Below, piece by piece: positions 26,723-34,988 of a stretch of DNA of 34,988 nucleotides (positions are counted from its first letter, which is position 1; every line of letters begins with the position of its first letter). This DNA is from PVC group bacterium (GTDB lineage: Bacteria; Auribacterota; Erginobacteria; Erginobacterales; Erginobacteraceae). The stretch is from positions 1 to 34,988 of the forward strand of contig PWXJ01000161.1 of assembly GCA_003561965.1 (NCBI GenBank), given 5' to 3'. The notes beneath the pieces were generated by a model. That model saw only the letters and a list, made by a program, of their open reading frames with translations, ran no database searches and had not been told where the DNA came from. The position numbers were made by a program, and so were the translations under genes.

Positions 26723-29167
26723 ATGAGCCCAAAGACGACATTCTGGGACCGGGTCGGGGATTACCCGGTCTGGCGGCTGATGGCCGGGGTCTTTCTCTTC
26801 GCCCTCTCCGCCCGTCTGGTGGTCACCCTGATCTTCTTTTCCCGCTGGGGATGGCACACCGTCAGCGGGATCGAGCTCTGGTTCTACTACGGGGTGGCCA
26901 AGGGGACCTTCGACCTCTATTCGATCTGGGACCCGACCTGGTGGTTTCTCGGGACGGTCGGCGCTCTCTTCCGGGGGGAGGGGATCCTCTACGCCACCTT
27001 CCTGACCTCCTCGCTCCACTCCTCCCTCAACGCCGCGGTCTTCTGCCTCTTCGTCTCCGAACTCCACGGGAAGAAAACCGGGCTGATGGCCGGGCTGATC
27101 TACGGGACGATGGTCCTGCCGATGTTCAACAGCGCCGGGACGGTCACCCACGACATCTTCGCCTATCCCTGGCTGATCCTCACCCTTTACGGGACTCTGA
27201 TGGCCTTCCGGAGAAAGGGCTGGGTCCGTCTCCCCTTCGCCGCCCTGGCCCTGGTCTCGCTCTGGCTCGGGGCCAACGTCGGGCCGACGATAATGGTCGC
27301 CGCCGGCACGGTCCTGATCTACCTCATCTGGCGGGGGGCGAAAGCCCTGGCCGGCCCCCGCCGGGGGGAGGGATACCTGTTTTTCCTGGTCTCCCTGGGG
27401 GTGATCGTCGTCATCCTCCTGCTGGCCAAGTTCTTCCTGATGCCCCCGATGATGGAGAGGATCTTCGACCTCGCCCTGGAGACCCGGGGGATCGACGTCC
27501 GGGCCCAGATCCGGGCCGGCTCGGGGGACCTGCTGGGCAGTTCGCTGGGGGATTACTGGCTCCGTTTCAACTTTCTCTTCTTCTTCCTCCCGGTCGGGGT
27601 CTACGTGGCGGTGAAGAAGAAGGATATGCTGGGGTTGGTCCTGCTGATGACCGGATACCTCGCCTCCCGCACCGCAGACCGGGGGACCCGCCCCCTCTCC
27701 TTCGGCTTCGCCCTGATGGGGGCCCTGGCCTTTGTCAACTGGAAGCCGGCCTACGGCTGGATCCTGGCCGCCTGGATGACCTACATCATCGGCGAGTTCG
27801 GCGGTAGGTATTCGACCGAGTACGCGGTCTTCTTCCCGGTCTATGCCCTCTTTATCTATTACTTCATCCAGTGGCCGGCGAGCCCGCGGCGGTCGGGGAC
27901 TTCTCTGGCCGTCTTGCTGCTCAGCCTCCTGGCCGTCTTCTCCGGGTTTGTTCTGCTTTCCAGCCCCGGCCTCCGGGAGAGCTGGGGGGTGTTCACCGTA
28001 CCCTCTGTCCCGGGGGGCCTGTTGAGAACGGCCTCCGGATTTACCTACCTCTTTATTTTCTTCGCCCTGGCAACAATGGGGGTGATCGTATATACGCTCC
28101 AGCAATGGATCGCCCGCTCCCGGAAACCGGGCTGGATCTGGTCGGTGGTCTCCCTGACCGTTCTCTGGGTGATGATCGGCGCCATCCTCGGCGGAGCGAT
28201 GTTCCAGGCCCGGGAACTGGGGAAACCCGACCAGATCCGGCTTCTGGAGGGGATCACCAGTCTGCCCCGGGCCGCTCAGGTCGAGGCCGTCAACTCGATC
28301 CTGAGCCGGGTCCGGGAGATCAACGACGTCGTTCGCCGTTACTGGACGGTCCAGCTCTGCCTCCTGGTCGCCGGTCTCTTGATGGTCCTGCTGGCGGCCA
28401 CCCGCCCCCGGCCCGGCCGGAAGGAGAGAAAAAAAACATATCTCTACCTGAGGTCGGCTTCCCTGGCCGTCATCGTCATTCTGGCCGGCCTATTCCTGGT
28501 TATGGGGCCGGAGTGGTTCTGGAGGAATCTCCGTTTTCTCGCCCCCCCTCTATTCGGGACCCTGGTCTGCTTTTTCTACCTGCCCGGGGATACCAGAGAT
28601 TACCGCCGTTTCCCCACCGGGGTGGCCCTGGTCTGCTGGCTCTTCGCCACCGTGATCCCCTCGATGAACCAGACCCCGAAGAGCACCGAGGGCGAGTACC
28701 GGCTCTACCGCTGGCTGGAAGAATATTCCGGAGGGGAGGGGAGGGCTTTCGTCCCCTGGAGCGACGGCTATATGGTCGAAGCCATCTCCGGGGTCGAATC
28801 GGAACTCTCCCCGGAAAACATCGACTTCCAGCTGCCCCGTCTCTACTGGATGAGCGAAGAGGCCGCCGCCCTCTCGATGAGAGCCCGAAACCTCGATTAC
28901 ATCGTGGTCTCGACGAAGTACTTCAAGCTTCTCCGTTACAGTCCGGAGTCCGGGGAATTCCAGTACAGCTTCTCCCCGGATATCATCTACCGGCCCGAGC
29001 AGATGGGTATTCGTACGATGGACCGCCTCCAGGAGACCGCCCTCTTCAAGATGCTCTACCGGACCCGGGAACTGGAACACTTTCAGCTGCTCCACTACGA
29101 GGAGGACCCGGCCGTCAACGAGACCTTCCTCCTCTTTCGGGTCCGGCCCGGCGATAATTCCCCTTGA
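26723..29167 (+). CDS. Polytopic membrane protein with GT-C/STT3-Dpy19-like organisation
   Basis: 814 aa; many TM helices in the N-terminal two-thirds; soluble C-terminus EGEYRLYRWLEEYSGGEGRAFVPWSDGYMVEAISGVES...YIVVSTKYFKLL reminiscent of STT3 WWDYG and C-terminal regions. Confidence 0.55.
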   Translation: MSPKTTFWDRVGDYPVWRLMAGVFLFALSARLVVTLIFFSRWGWHTVSGIELWFYYGVAKGTFDLYSIWDPTWWFLGTVGALFRGEGILYATFLTSSLHSSLNAAVFCLFVSELHGKKTGLMAGLIYGTMVLPMFNSAGTVTHDIFAYPWLILTLYGTLMAFRRKGWVRLPFAALALVSLWLGANVGPTIMVAAGTVLIYLIWRGAKALAGPRRGEGYLFFLVSLGVIVVILLLAKFFLMPPMMERIFDLALETRGIDVRAQIRAGSGDLLGSSLGDYWLRFNFLFFFLPVGVYVAVKKKDMLGLVLLMTGYLASRTADRGTRPLSFGFALMGALAFVNWKPAYGWILAAWMTYIIGEFGGRYSTEYAVFFPVYALFIYYFIQWPASPRRSGTSLAVLLLSLLAVFSGFVLLSSPGLRESWGVFTVPSVPGGLLRTASGFTYLFIFFALATMGVIVYTLQQWIARSRKPGWIWSVVSLTVLWVMIGAILGGAMFQARELGKPDQIRLLEGITSLPRAAQVEAVNSILSRVREINDVVRRYWTVQLCLLVAGLLMVLLAATRPRPGRKERKKTYLYLRSASLAVIVILAGLFLVMGPEWFWRNLRFLAPPLFGTLVCFFYLPGDTRDYRRFPTGVALVCWLFATVIPSMNQTPKSTEGEYRLYRWLEEYSGGEGRAFVPWSDGYMVEAISGVESELSPENIDFQLPRLYWMSEEAAALSMRARNLDYIVVSTKYFKLLRYSPESGEFQYSFSPDIIYRPEQMGIRTMDRLQETALFKMLYRTRELEHFQLLHYEEDPAVNETFLLFRVRPGDNSP

Positions 29168-29200
29168 AAACCACCAGGTGATTCACCTATCCTGATCCGC

Positions 29201-29235
29201 CGGTCACCGAATACCGATCACCGGATACTCCGATG
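29201..29235 (+). repeat. Short heptamer array ending on the start codon of the TPR gene
   Basis: CGGTCAC CGAATAC CGATCAC CGGATAC TCCGATG. Confidence 0.7.
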
Positions 29236-29874
29236 CCGAGAAAAAAAGTAACCGTCAAGGAGATGAAGCACGACGGCCTGGTCGACGCGGTCGCCGCTTC
29301 CGCCTCCTTCTTCCAGCGCCACCGGCTCGGGCTGATTGTCCTGGCGGTCGCGGTGGTAGCCGCGGCGGTGGTCTTCGCGGTCTCCTCCTACCGGGCCTCC
29401 AGCCGGGAGGCCTCGGCCGCCGAGGCCCTCAGCGCCGCCCAATCCGGCCAGGATCTGAGAGTCGTTTACGAGAACTACCCCGAGACCCCCTCGGCCCCCC
29501 TGGCTCTGATCCAGGCGGCGGCCTTCGAATTCTCCGAGGGGAATTTCGCGGCGGCCCGCTCTTCCTATCTGCTGTTCCAGGAGAGGTATCCGGAACATCT
29601 CCTGGCCCCCTTCGCCCAGGTCGGCCTGGCTTCGACCCTGGAGGCCGAGGGCCGCCGGGACGAAGCGATCGATAATTACAACCTGGTCATCGCGCGGTAC
29701 CCGGACTCGGCCGTGGCCCCGGAAGCGGCGTTCAACCGGGGGCGCGCCCTGCTGGAAGCGGGCCGCGCTGACGAGGCCCGGTCGGCCTTCGGGGAGTTAT
29801 TTCAGAGATACCCCGAGAGCCCCTACGCCCTGCTGGCCCGGGATGAATGGGTGGCTTTAGAGTATTCTCAATAA
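29233..29874 (+). CDS. Membrane-anchored tetratricopeptide-repeat protein (YfgM/YbgF-like)
   Basis: Single TM LGLIVLAVAVVAAAVVFAV followed by TPR-like units (YLLFQERYPEHLLAPFAQVGLAS..., YNLVIARYPDSAVAPEAAFNRGRALLEAGR). Confidence 0.82.
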   Translation: MPRKKVTVKEMKHDGLVDAVAASASFFQRHRLGLIVLAVAVVAAAVVFAVSSYRASSREASAAEALSAAQSGQDLRVVYENYPETPSAPLALIQAAAFEFSEGNFAAARSSYLLFQERYPEHLLAPFAQVGLASTLEAEGRRDEAIDNYNLVIARYPDSAVAPEAAFNRGRALLEAGRADEARSAFGELFQRYPESPYALLARDEWVALEYSQ

Positions 29875-30053
29875 CTGTCAGGATAATTCGAGTTGGTCCG
29901 GCGATTTTATTCTTGACCGCGGCGGCGGATTTTTGGTATTCATATCCCCTCAAAGTAACCACCGGATTTTCCCGGCCTCCTGTTGCGCGCGGCCCGGACG
30001 CCGGTGTTAGGTAAATAGATACAATACAACCGGCATTGATGGAGGATGTTAAT

Positions 30054-31373
30054 ATGAAGAAAGTGCTGGCAGTCTTGCTGGCGGCGGCGATGATCGCCTC
30101 CGCCGCGTCGTCCGCTTACGCGGCGGTGCAGAACGTCCGCCTGGGGGGAGATATCCGGACCCGGGCCTACTACAACCGGAATCTTTTCAGTGTCGATGAC
30201 ACGGAAAAGCACGAGGATTTCTACATCCGCCAGCGGAGCCGGCTCTCGGTCGAGGCCGACCTGACCGATAACGTCTGGGCGGTGGCCACGGTGGAGGCCG
30301 ACGGTCTCTGGGGCCGGGAGGTGGTTGATGAAGAGGGTAACTGGCGGGCCGAAAACGAGTGGGACGTCAATGTCGCCGAGGCTTATCTCCAGCTCAGCGA
30401 GATCTACTATACCCCCTGGACCACCCGGGTCGGCCGGCAGTATCTCAACTACGGCCGGGGCTTTCTTATCAGCAGCCGGGAATGGGAATACAAGTTTGAC
30501 GCCTGGCGAAACATCCTGGATTTCTATCCCTGGACGATCGATATCTTCTATTCCCGACTGGCGGAGTCCAATTTGCCGGGCGGCCGGGGAAGCGATAGCG
30601 CCAGCGATTCCGAGGACCTCTTCGGCGCGAATATGAACTTTATGGCCGACTACTGGACGATGGAAGGTTACGTCTTCGCTAAGCGGGATGCGTTGGATGT
30701 GGTGGATGATTACGGCTACACCAAGAATGCCCCGGTGGCGGTCGGACTGAGGTTTGATGCCTCCCCGGTGGAGGCTTTCGATATCTGGGGCGAGTTCGCC
30801 TACCAGTTCGGGAATTACCGGCAAGTCGGGATGACTTCCGACGAGTCAATCCGGGCCTTCGGCTTCGATCTCGGGGCGGTTTACGTCTTCGACGTGACCT
30901 GGGAACCGGCGATCGCCCTCGCCTATACCTTCGCTTCCGGCGACAGAGGCAACGATCCGACCAACCCGAGCGAGAAGATGTTCGACCCGATGTTCAACTA
31001 CAACTACTACGGTTACGCCTTCTCGCCGAGGCTCTCCAACATCGGGATCTTCAACGCCCAGCTCAGTGTCCTCCCCTCCGACGCCTGGACCCTGGTTCTG
31101 GATTTCTACTATTATGCGCAGCACCAGAGTCGTTCGATGGTAATGGGCAACCCCGATATGGATAACGGCGGGGTGTCGGCGATGACCAACGGTAATGATA
31201 AGGACCTGGGTATGGAGCTGGACGTCATCCTCGAATACGACTACACCGAGGACGTCAGCGCCCAGCTGGTCGGAGCCTGGTTCAAGCCGGGTAAGGCCTA
31301 CGAAGTTCCGGGGAACAGAAACAGCCCCGACGATGTCTTCGAACTCCGGGCCGAGCTCCGGATCAGCTTCTGA
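30054..31373 (+). CDS. Outer-membrane beta-barrel protein (porin-like)
   Basis: Signal peptide MKKVLAVLLAAAMIASAASSAYA; alternating amphipathic strands; C-terminal Phe (LRAELRISF); GGAGG 8 nt before the ATG. Confidence 0.82.
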   Translation: MKKVLAVLLAAAMIASAASSAYAAVQNVRLGGDIRTRAYYNRNLFSVDDTEKHEDFYIRQRSRLSVEADLTDNVWAVATVEADGLWGREVVDEEGNWRAENEWDVNVAEAYLQLSEIYYTPWTTRVGRQYLNYGRGFLISSREWEYKFDAWRNILDFYPWTIDIFYSRLAESNLPGGRGSDSASDSEDLFGANMNFMADYWTMEGYVFAKRDALDVVDDYGYTKNAPVAVGLRFDASPVEAFDIWGEFAYQFGNYRQVGMTSDESIRAFGFDLGAVYVFDVTWEPAIALAYTFASGDRGNDPTNPSEKMFDPMFNYNYYGYAFSPRLSNIGIFNAQLSVLPSDAWTLVLDFYYYAQHQSRSMVMGNPDMDNGGVSAMTNGNDKDLGMELDVILEYDYTEDVSAQLVGAWFKPGKAYEVPGNRNSPDDVFELRAELRISF

Positions 31374-31437
31374 ATTTTCCCTTCGGGGAAATTCAGGGAA
31401 AAAAGGCCGTCCCCCGTCCAGGGGGACGGCCTTTTTT
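31370..31437 (+). terminator. Tandem hairpins: UUCG-capped hairpin over the stop codon, then a strong intrinsic terminator
   Basis: CTGAATTTTCCCTTCGGGGAAATTCAG, then AAAAAAGGCCGTCCCCC-GTCCA-GGGGGACGGCCTTTTTT. Confidence 0.93.
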
Positions 31438-31440
31438 AAT

Positions 31441-32835
31441 ATGAACAAGCCGCGCTTGATTTACTTGAAATGGCCGGCCCTGCTGCTGGCGGCGGCGGGG
31501 TTTCTCTGGCTGAAGCGGCAGGGGTTCCAGTTCACCGCCGGCGGGGACGAAAACACTTATTACTATATGGCCCGGCTGATGACCGAAGGCCGGATCTTCT
31601 ACCGGGACTTCTTCTACGCCCACCCCCCGCTCAACCTCCTGGTCCTCACCCTGGTCTACCGGGTCTTCGGCTTTCACCTGGCGGCTTTGAAACTGACCGC
31701 CTCCCTCCCGGTCTTGATCGCCGCCGTTCCCCTCTACCTCCGGTTCTGGCGGAAGAACCGGGGGTGGAGCGGGATCTTCTTTCTGGCGATCCTCCTCTTC
31801 GGTTACGAACTGCTCAAGGTCACCAACCCCCCCTTCGGGGTCAGCCTGTCCGCAGCCTTCCTGATGTTCAGCCTCTATTTCTTTCTCGAGGAGCGACCGC
31901 TGGCCACCGGATTTTCCTGGGGGCTGGCCTCGGTGACCGGGCTATACGCTCTCCCCTGGGGAGCGGTCCCGGCGGTGTTTTACCTCCTCAACCCGGAGCG
32001 CCGGCGGTCCCTGCCCGGCTTTCTCCTCGGCTTCCTCCTGGTCTTCGGGACCGTCAACGGTCTCGCCCTACTCTTCTTCGGCGCCCGTTACTCCACCCCG
32101 GTCTATCTCTACCACCTCCTCAAGCCGCCCAGTCCCGAACCGGTCTCCGACATCTATATCCGGACCGTCCGGAGGAACCTCCCGGTCTTCTTTCTGCCTT
32201 TCCTCTACGCCTGGGCCCCCCGGACCCCGAAAAGGACCGCCGTCTTCGCGGCCGGGTTCGGCTACCTGGTTATCCTGGCGGCGCTCAACCCGCTCTTCAC
32301 CCAGTATTTTATGCTCCCGATCCCCTTCCTGGCCTGGATCGGCGCGGTCTCCCTGGCCGGGACGGTCCGGAGTTTTTCCCCGGCCGGGCGGCGGGCGGCG
32401 GCGCTTGGCGCCGCCCTCCTGCTGCTGGCCGCGTTCACCCGGGATAACGTCGCCCGGTACATCGAGCGGGAGAGAATCATCGGTTTTCAGACCTGGGAAG
32501 AGTGTCGGGATTTCGTCCGGGAAAATTCCGCTCCCGGCGACCTGCTCTTCGGCCAGGTCACCGTCACCCCCCTGCTGGCGCTTCTGACCGGTCGGGAGAT
32601 CGCCCTGGATATGGTCGATACCAATCATATGCGTTTCCGGTCCGGGCTGGCCGACTTCGACCGGGTGATGGACGAACTGGAAGCCGAGGAGAGACTGAAG
32701 TTCATAATCGTCCAGGAGAGCCGTTTCTGGAACTCCGCCGAAGTTCAGTCCCGGCTCGCCCGGTATCGTCCGGCGGCCGTCTTCGCCGAGCCCCGGGCCC
32801 GGATCGTGATCTACGACTGCCGCCCGGAACCATAA
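31441..32835 (+). CDS. GT39/PMT-like membrane glycosyltransferase
   Basis: GGDENTYYYMARLMTEGRIFYRDFFYAHPPLNLLVL motif typical of PMT_2 family; multiple TM segments; start trimmed to MNKPRLIYLKW. Confidence 0.8.
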   Translation: MNKPRLIYLKWPALLLAAAGFLWLKRQGFQFTAGGDENTYYYMARLMTEGRIFYRDFFYAHPPLNLLVLTLVYRVFGFHLAALKLTASLPVLIAAVPLYLRFWRKNRGWSGIFFLAILLFGYELLKVTNPPFGVSLSAAFLMFSLYFFLEERPLATGFSWGLASVTGLYALPWGAVPAVFYLLNPERRRSLPGFLLGFLLVFGTVNGLALLFFGARYSTPVYLYHLLKPPSPEPVSDIYIRTVRRNLPVFFLPFLYAWAPRTPKRTAVFAAGFGYLVILAALNPLFTQYFMLPIPFLAWIGAVSLAGTVRSFSPAGRRAAALGAALLLLAAFTRDNVARYIERERIIGFQTWEECRDFVRENSAPGDLLFGQVTVTPLLALLTGREIALDMVDTNHMRFRSGLADFDRVMDELEAEERLKFIIVQESRFWNSAEVQSRLARYRPAAVFAEPRARIVIYDCRPEP

Positions 32836-32907
32836 AAACGGGCTGGCGTTTACGGTGAACAAATGCTATGCAATGAACGTAATAATAGAAGCAACCGCTG
32901 CCTTCCG

Positions 32908-32936
32908 TTGATTATTGTCACTTCCAAGCGTATTAT
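32908..32936 (+). promoter_or_regulatory. Sigma70-like promoter
   Basis: TTGATT (32908-32913)-N17-TATTAT (32931-32936) upstream of the lipoprotein gene. Confidence 0.6.
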
Positions 32937-32981
32937 TTTTCCGTCGGCTCCCCGGGCCGGAGGAGATTCAAGGAGCTTACA

Positions 32982-33791
32982 ATGAGTAAGATGCCGACAG
33001 CCCCGCCCCGCCGGTTCCGGCCGGTATTGATCCTGACCGGGTTGGTTTTCGCCCTGGTTTCCTGCGCGACCACGCCCCCTCCGGTCTGCTATAACGTGGA
33101 AGTCCACACCATTGACAACGAGCAGATCAACCTCTGCGACTTCCGGGTTTACGAGAAGAACCACAACCTGGAGAGTCACGCCTTCCGGGCCCGCTGGCGG
33201 GACAGTCTCGACCTGGTCGCCATCCCCTTTGACGATGTCGCCGCCGCCCGGCAGATCGGTCGGTTCGATACCCGGGTCCTGTTCCGGGACGGGACCGAGG
33301 ACGATTTTTCCGAGTTTTTCGTCGACGAGTACATCCTCAAGGGCTGGTCGGATTATGGCCCCTTTCAGATCAATGCCGCCCTGGTCCGGGGCCTGGTCTT
33401 TGTCGATGACTGGGGCAACCCGGTCGGGGGACCCGATGCCGGCTATATCCCCCCCCGGATCCCCCCGCCCCTGGAAGAGGACCGCTTCGTCACCTTTGAC
33501 GGGGATATCGTCTCCGGTCAACTGGAAGCCACGGAGTTCACCATCCGGACCGCTTACGGGACCCTGACCATCGACCGGGACCTGATCAACGAGATTATGG
33601 TCGACCGGGAAGCCGAGATTATGCAGCAGGTGGCCCGGCTCACCAACGGCGATATCATCTCCGGATTTCTGGAACCGACCCAGGTCCGGATGCTGATCCC
33701 CGGCGACCAGGCGGTGACCCTGGATATCGATCAGCTGAGCCGGACCCGCTTCTCCCGGCCGGTGGCCGGAGAGGGGAGCCTGGATCGCTGA
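32982..33791 (+). CDS. Predicted lipoprotein of unknown function
   Basis: TM plus lipobox VLILTGLVFALVSCATTPPP; GGAG upstream; two similar tails (FVTFDGDIVSGQLEATEFTIRT / ARLTNGDIISGFLEPTQVRM). Confidence 0.75.
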   Translation: MSKMPTAPPRRFRPVLILTGLVFALVSCATTPPPVCYNVEVHTIDNEQINLCDFRVYEKNHNLESHAFRARWRDSLDLVAIPFDDVAAARQIGRFDTRVLFRDGTEDDFSEFFVDEYILKGWSDYGPFQINAALVRGLVFVDDWGNPVGGPDAGYIPPRIPPPLEEDRFVTFDGDIVSGQLEATEFTIRTAYGTLTIDRDLINEIMVDREAEIMQQVARLTNGDIISGFLEPTQVRMLIPGDQAVTLDIDQLSRTRFSRPVAGEGSLDR

Positions 33792-33818
33792 ACCGGGTTA
33801 ATCCCCCGGACCGCCGTT

Positions 33819-34184
33819 ATGAATCCCCGCGAAGACAGATCCCCCGGCTGCCTCTTCTGCCGGATCCGGGACGGGGAGATCCCGGCCGATATCGTTTACC
33901 GCCGGGACGGGGTTCTGGCCTTCCGGGATATCGACCCCCGGGCCCCGGTCCACATCCTGGTGATCCCGGAAAAACATATCTCCGGTCTCCCGGAAGCCGA
34001 GGACTCCGACCGGGAGCTGCTGGGCCGGATCTGCCGGGCCGCGGCCCTGATCGCCCGCCGGGAGTCGATCGAACGTTCCGGCTACCGCCTGGTCGTCAAT
34101 TCCGGGCCCGACGCCGGTCAGGCGGTCGGGCATCTCCATTTTCACCTGCTCGGGGGCCGGGGCCTCGGCTGGCCCCCGGGGTGA
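33819..34184 (+). CDS. HIT (histidine triad) family protein
   Basis: CLFCRIRDGEIPADIVYRRDGVLAFRDIDPRAPVHILVIPEKHI...GQAVGHLHFHLLGGRGLGWPPG. Confidence 0.94.
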   Translation: MNPREDRSPGCLFCRIRDGEIPADIVYRRDGVLAFRDIDPRAPVHILVIPEKHISGLPEAEDSDRELLGRICRAAALIARRESIERSGYRLVVNSGPDAGQAVGHLHFHLLGGRGLGWPPG

Positions 34185-34186
34185 TG

Positions 34187-34627
34187 ATGGAGATCCGGAT
34201 CAAGAAGAAACCGGGATACGAGGACTTCGAACTCCCCCGGTATATGAGCGGGGGAGCGGCCGGGATGGACCTCCGGGCCGCGGTCGAAGGGGAGATTGAA
34301 CTGCGGCCGGCGGAGATCCGGTTCATCCCGGCCGGGATATATATCGCCCTCCCCCCCGGTTATGAAGCCCAGCTCCGGCCCCGGAGCGGCCTCGCGCTCC
34401 GGCACGGCCTGAGTATCGTCAACTCCCCGGGGACGGTGGACGCCGATTACCGGGGTGAGATCGGGGTGATCTCGGTCAACCTGGGCAAGGAACCGATAAC
34501 CGTCCGCCGGGGGATGCGGATCGCCCAGATGGTGATCCAGAAGGTGGAGACGGCCCGATGGGTGGAGGTGGCCGAACTGGAAGCCACCTCCCGGGATTCC
34601 GGCGGTTTCGGACATACCGGGGAATAG
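34187..34627 (+). CDS. dut: Deoxyuridine 5'-triphosphate nucleotidohydrolase (dUTPase)
   Basis: GAAGMDLRA, LRPRSGLALRHGLSIVNSPGTVDADYRGEIGV, RIAQMV, RDSGGFGHTG. ATG 34184 is an alternative start. Confidence 0.94.
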   Translation: MEIRIKKKPGYEDFELPRYMSGGAAGMDLRAAVEGEIELRPAEIRFIPAGIYIALPPGYEAQLRPRSGLALRHGLSIVNSPGTVDADYRGEIGVISVNLGKEPITVRRGMRIAQMVIQKVETARWVEVAELEATSRDSGGFGHTGE

Positions 34628-34647
34628 GGAATGGGGAATAGGGAATA
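34620..34647. repeat. Four-unit heptamer array overlapping the dut stop codon
   Basis: GGGAATA GGGAATG GGGAATA GGGAATA; the dut TAG stop is at 34625-34627. Confidence 0.85.
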
Positions 34648-34687
34648 GCCGACTCGTCCGAAGCGTCCGACAGGGAGGAAAAATATT

Positions 34688-34988
34688 ATGCCAGAAGCGG
34701 AGATCGGGATCATCGGCGGCAGCGGCCTCTACGAGATGGCCGAACTGGAGAATCGGCGGTCGGAGCCGGTCGAAACCCCGTTCGGTGAACCTTCCGACGA
34801 ATATCACCTGGGGACGCTCGGCGGCCGGAAGGTGGCCTTCCTCTCCCGGCACGGCTTAGGGCACCGCTATATGCCCGGCGAACTCAACTACCGGGCCAAT
34901 ATCTGGGGGTTCAAGAAACTGGGGGTGGATTGGATAATCGCCGTCAGCGCGGTCGGGAGCCTGAAGGAGGAACTGCGGCCGCTGGATA
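34688..34988 (+). CDS. mtnP: S-methyl-5'-thioadenosine phosphorylase/PNP family, truncated by the window end
   Basis: MPEAEIGIIGGSGLYEMAELENRRSEPVETPFGEPSDEYHLGTLGGRKVAFLSRHGLGHRYMPGELNYRANIWGFKKLGVDWIIAVSAVGSLKEEL; GGAGG upstream. Confidence 0.88.
   Translation, partial: MPEAEIGIIGGSGLYEMAELENRRSEPVETPFGEPSDEYHLGTLGGRKVAFLSRHGLGHRYMPGELNYRANIWGFKKLGVDWIIAVSAVGSLKEELRPLD

Noticed and set aside
25382-28105. 907-aa minus-strand ORF
   Set aside because: Spans two well-supported plus-strand genes and a repetitive intergenic region; low-complexity composition, a GC artefact.
29976-30053. Promoter upstream of the porin gene
   Set aside because: A TACAAT-like -10 is present at 30020-30025 but no convincing -35 at proper spacing; only the GGAGG ribosome-binding site is supported.

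Overview
GC-rich bacterial window, about 35 kb, probably from an uncultured anaerobe-like lineage; taxonomy cannot be settled from sequence alone. It holds about 26 protein genes, including one 59-aa gene missing from the ORF track, and no rRNA, tRNA or CRISPR that I could recognise. Two things stand out. (1) A bacterial-microcompartment (BMC) satellite locus at about 18.9-23.1 kb: three EutN/CcmL-type pentamer genes (BMC-P) and a GlcD-like flavin oxidase on the minus strand, divergent from an RpiB-like protein and a DeoC aldolase that both carry N-terminal extensions resembling encapsulation peptides. This resembles the sugar-phosphate-utilizing (SPU) BMC class, but no BMC-H or BMC-T shell gene is in the window. 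The RpiB homologue has lost the canonical CGTG active-site loop (C->D). (2) An unusual density of short-period tandem repeats in intergenic DNA (6-, 7-, 9-10- and about 57/120-bp periods). Several run directly into start or stop codons, including two heptamer arrays that end in phase with the ATG of the downstream gene, where a Shine-Dalgarno would be expected. Other observations: a stand-alone DnaE-like PHP protein, an STT3/Dpy19-like membrane protein, an orphan giant 2-hydroxyacyl-CoA dehydratase activase, an S8 protease with six exact-period C-terminal repeats, a VapBC module with an operator-like inverted repeat, and a tandem terminator abutting the next start codon.
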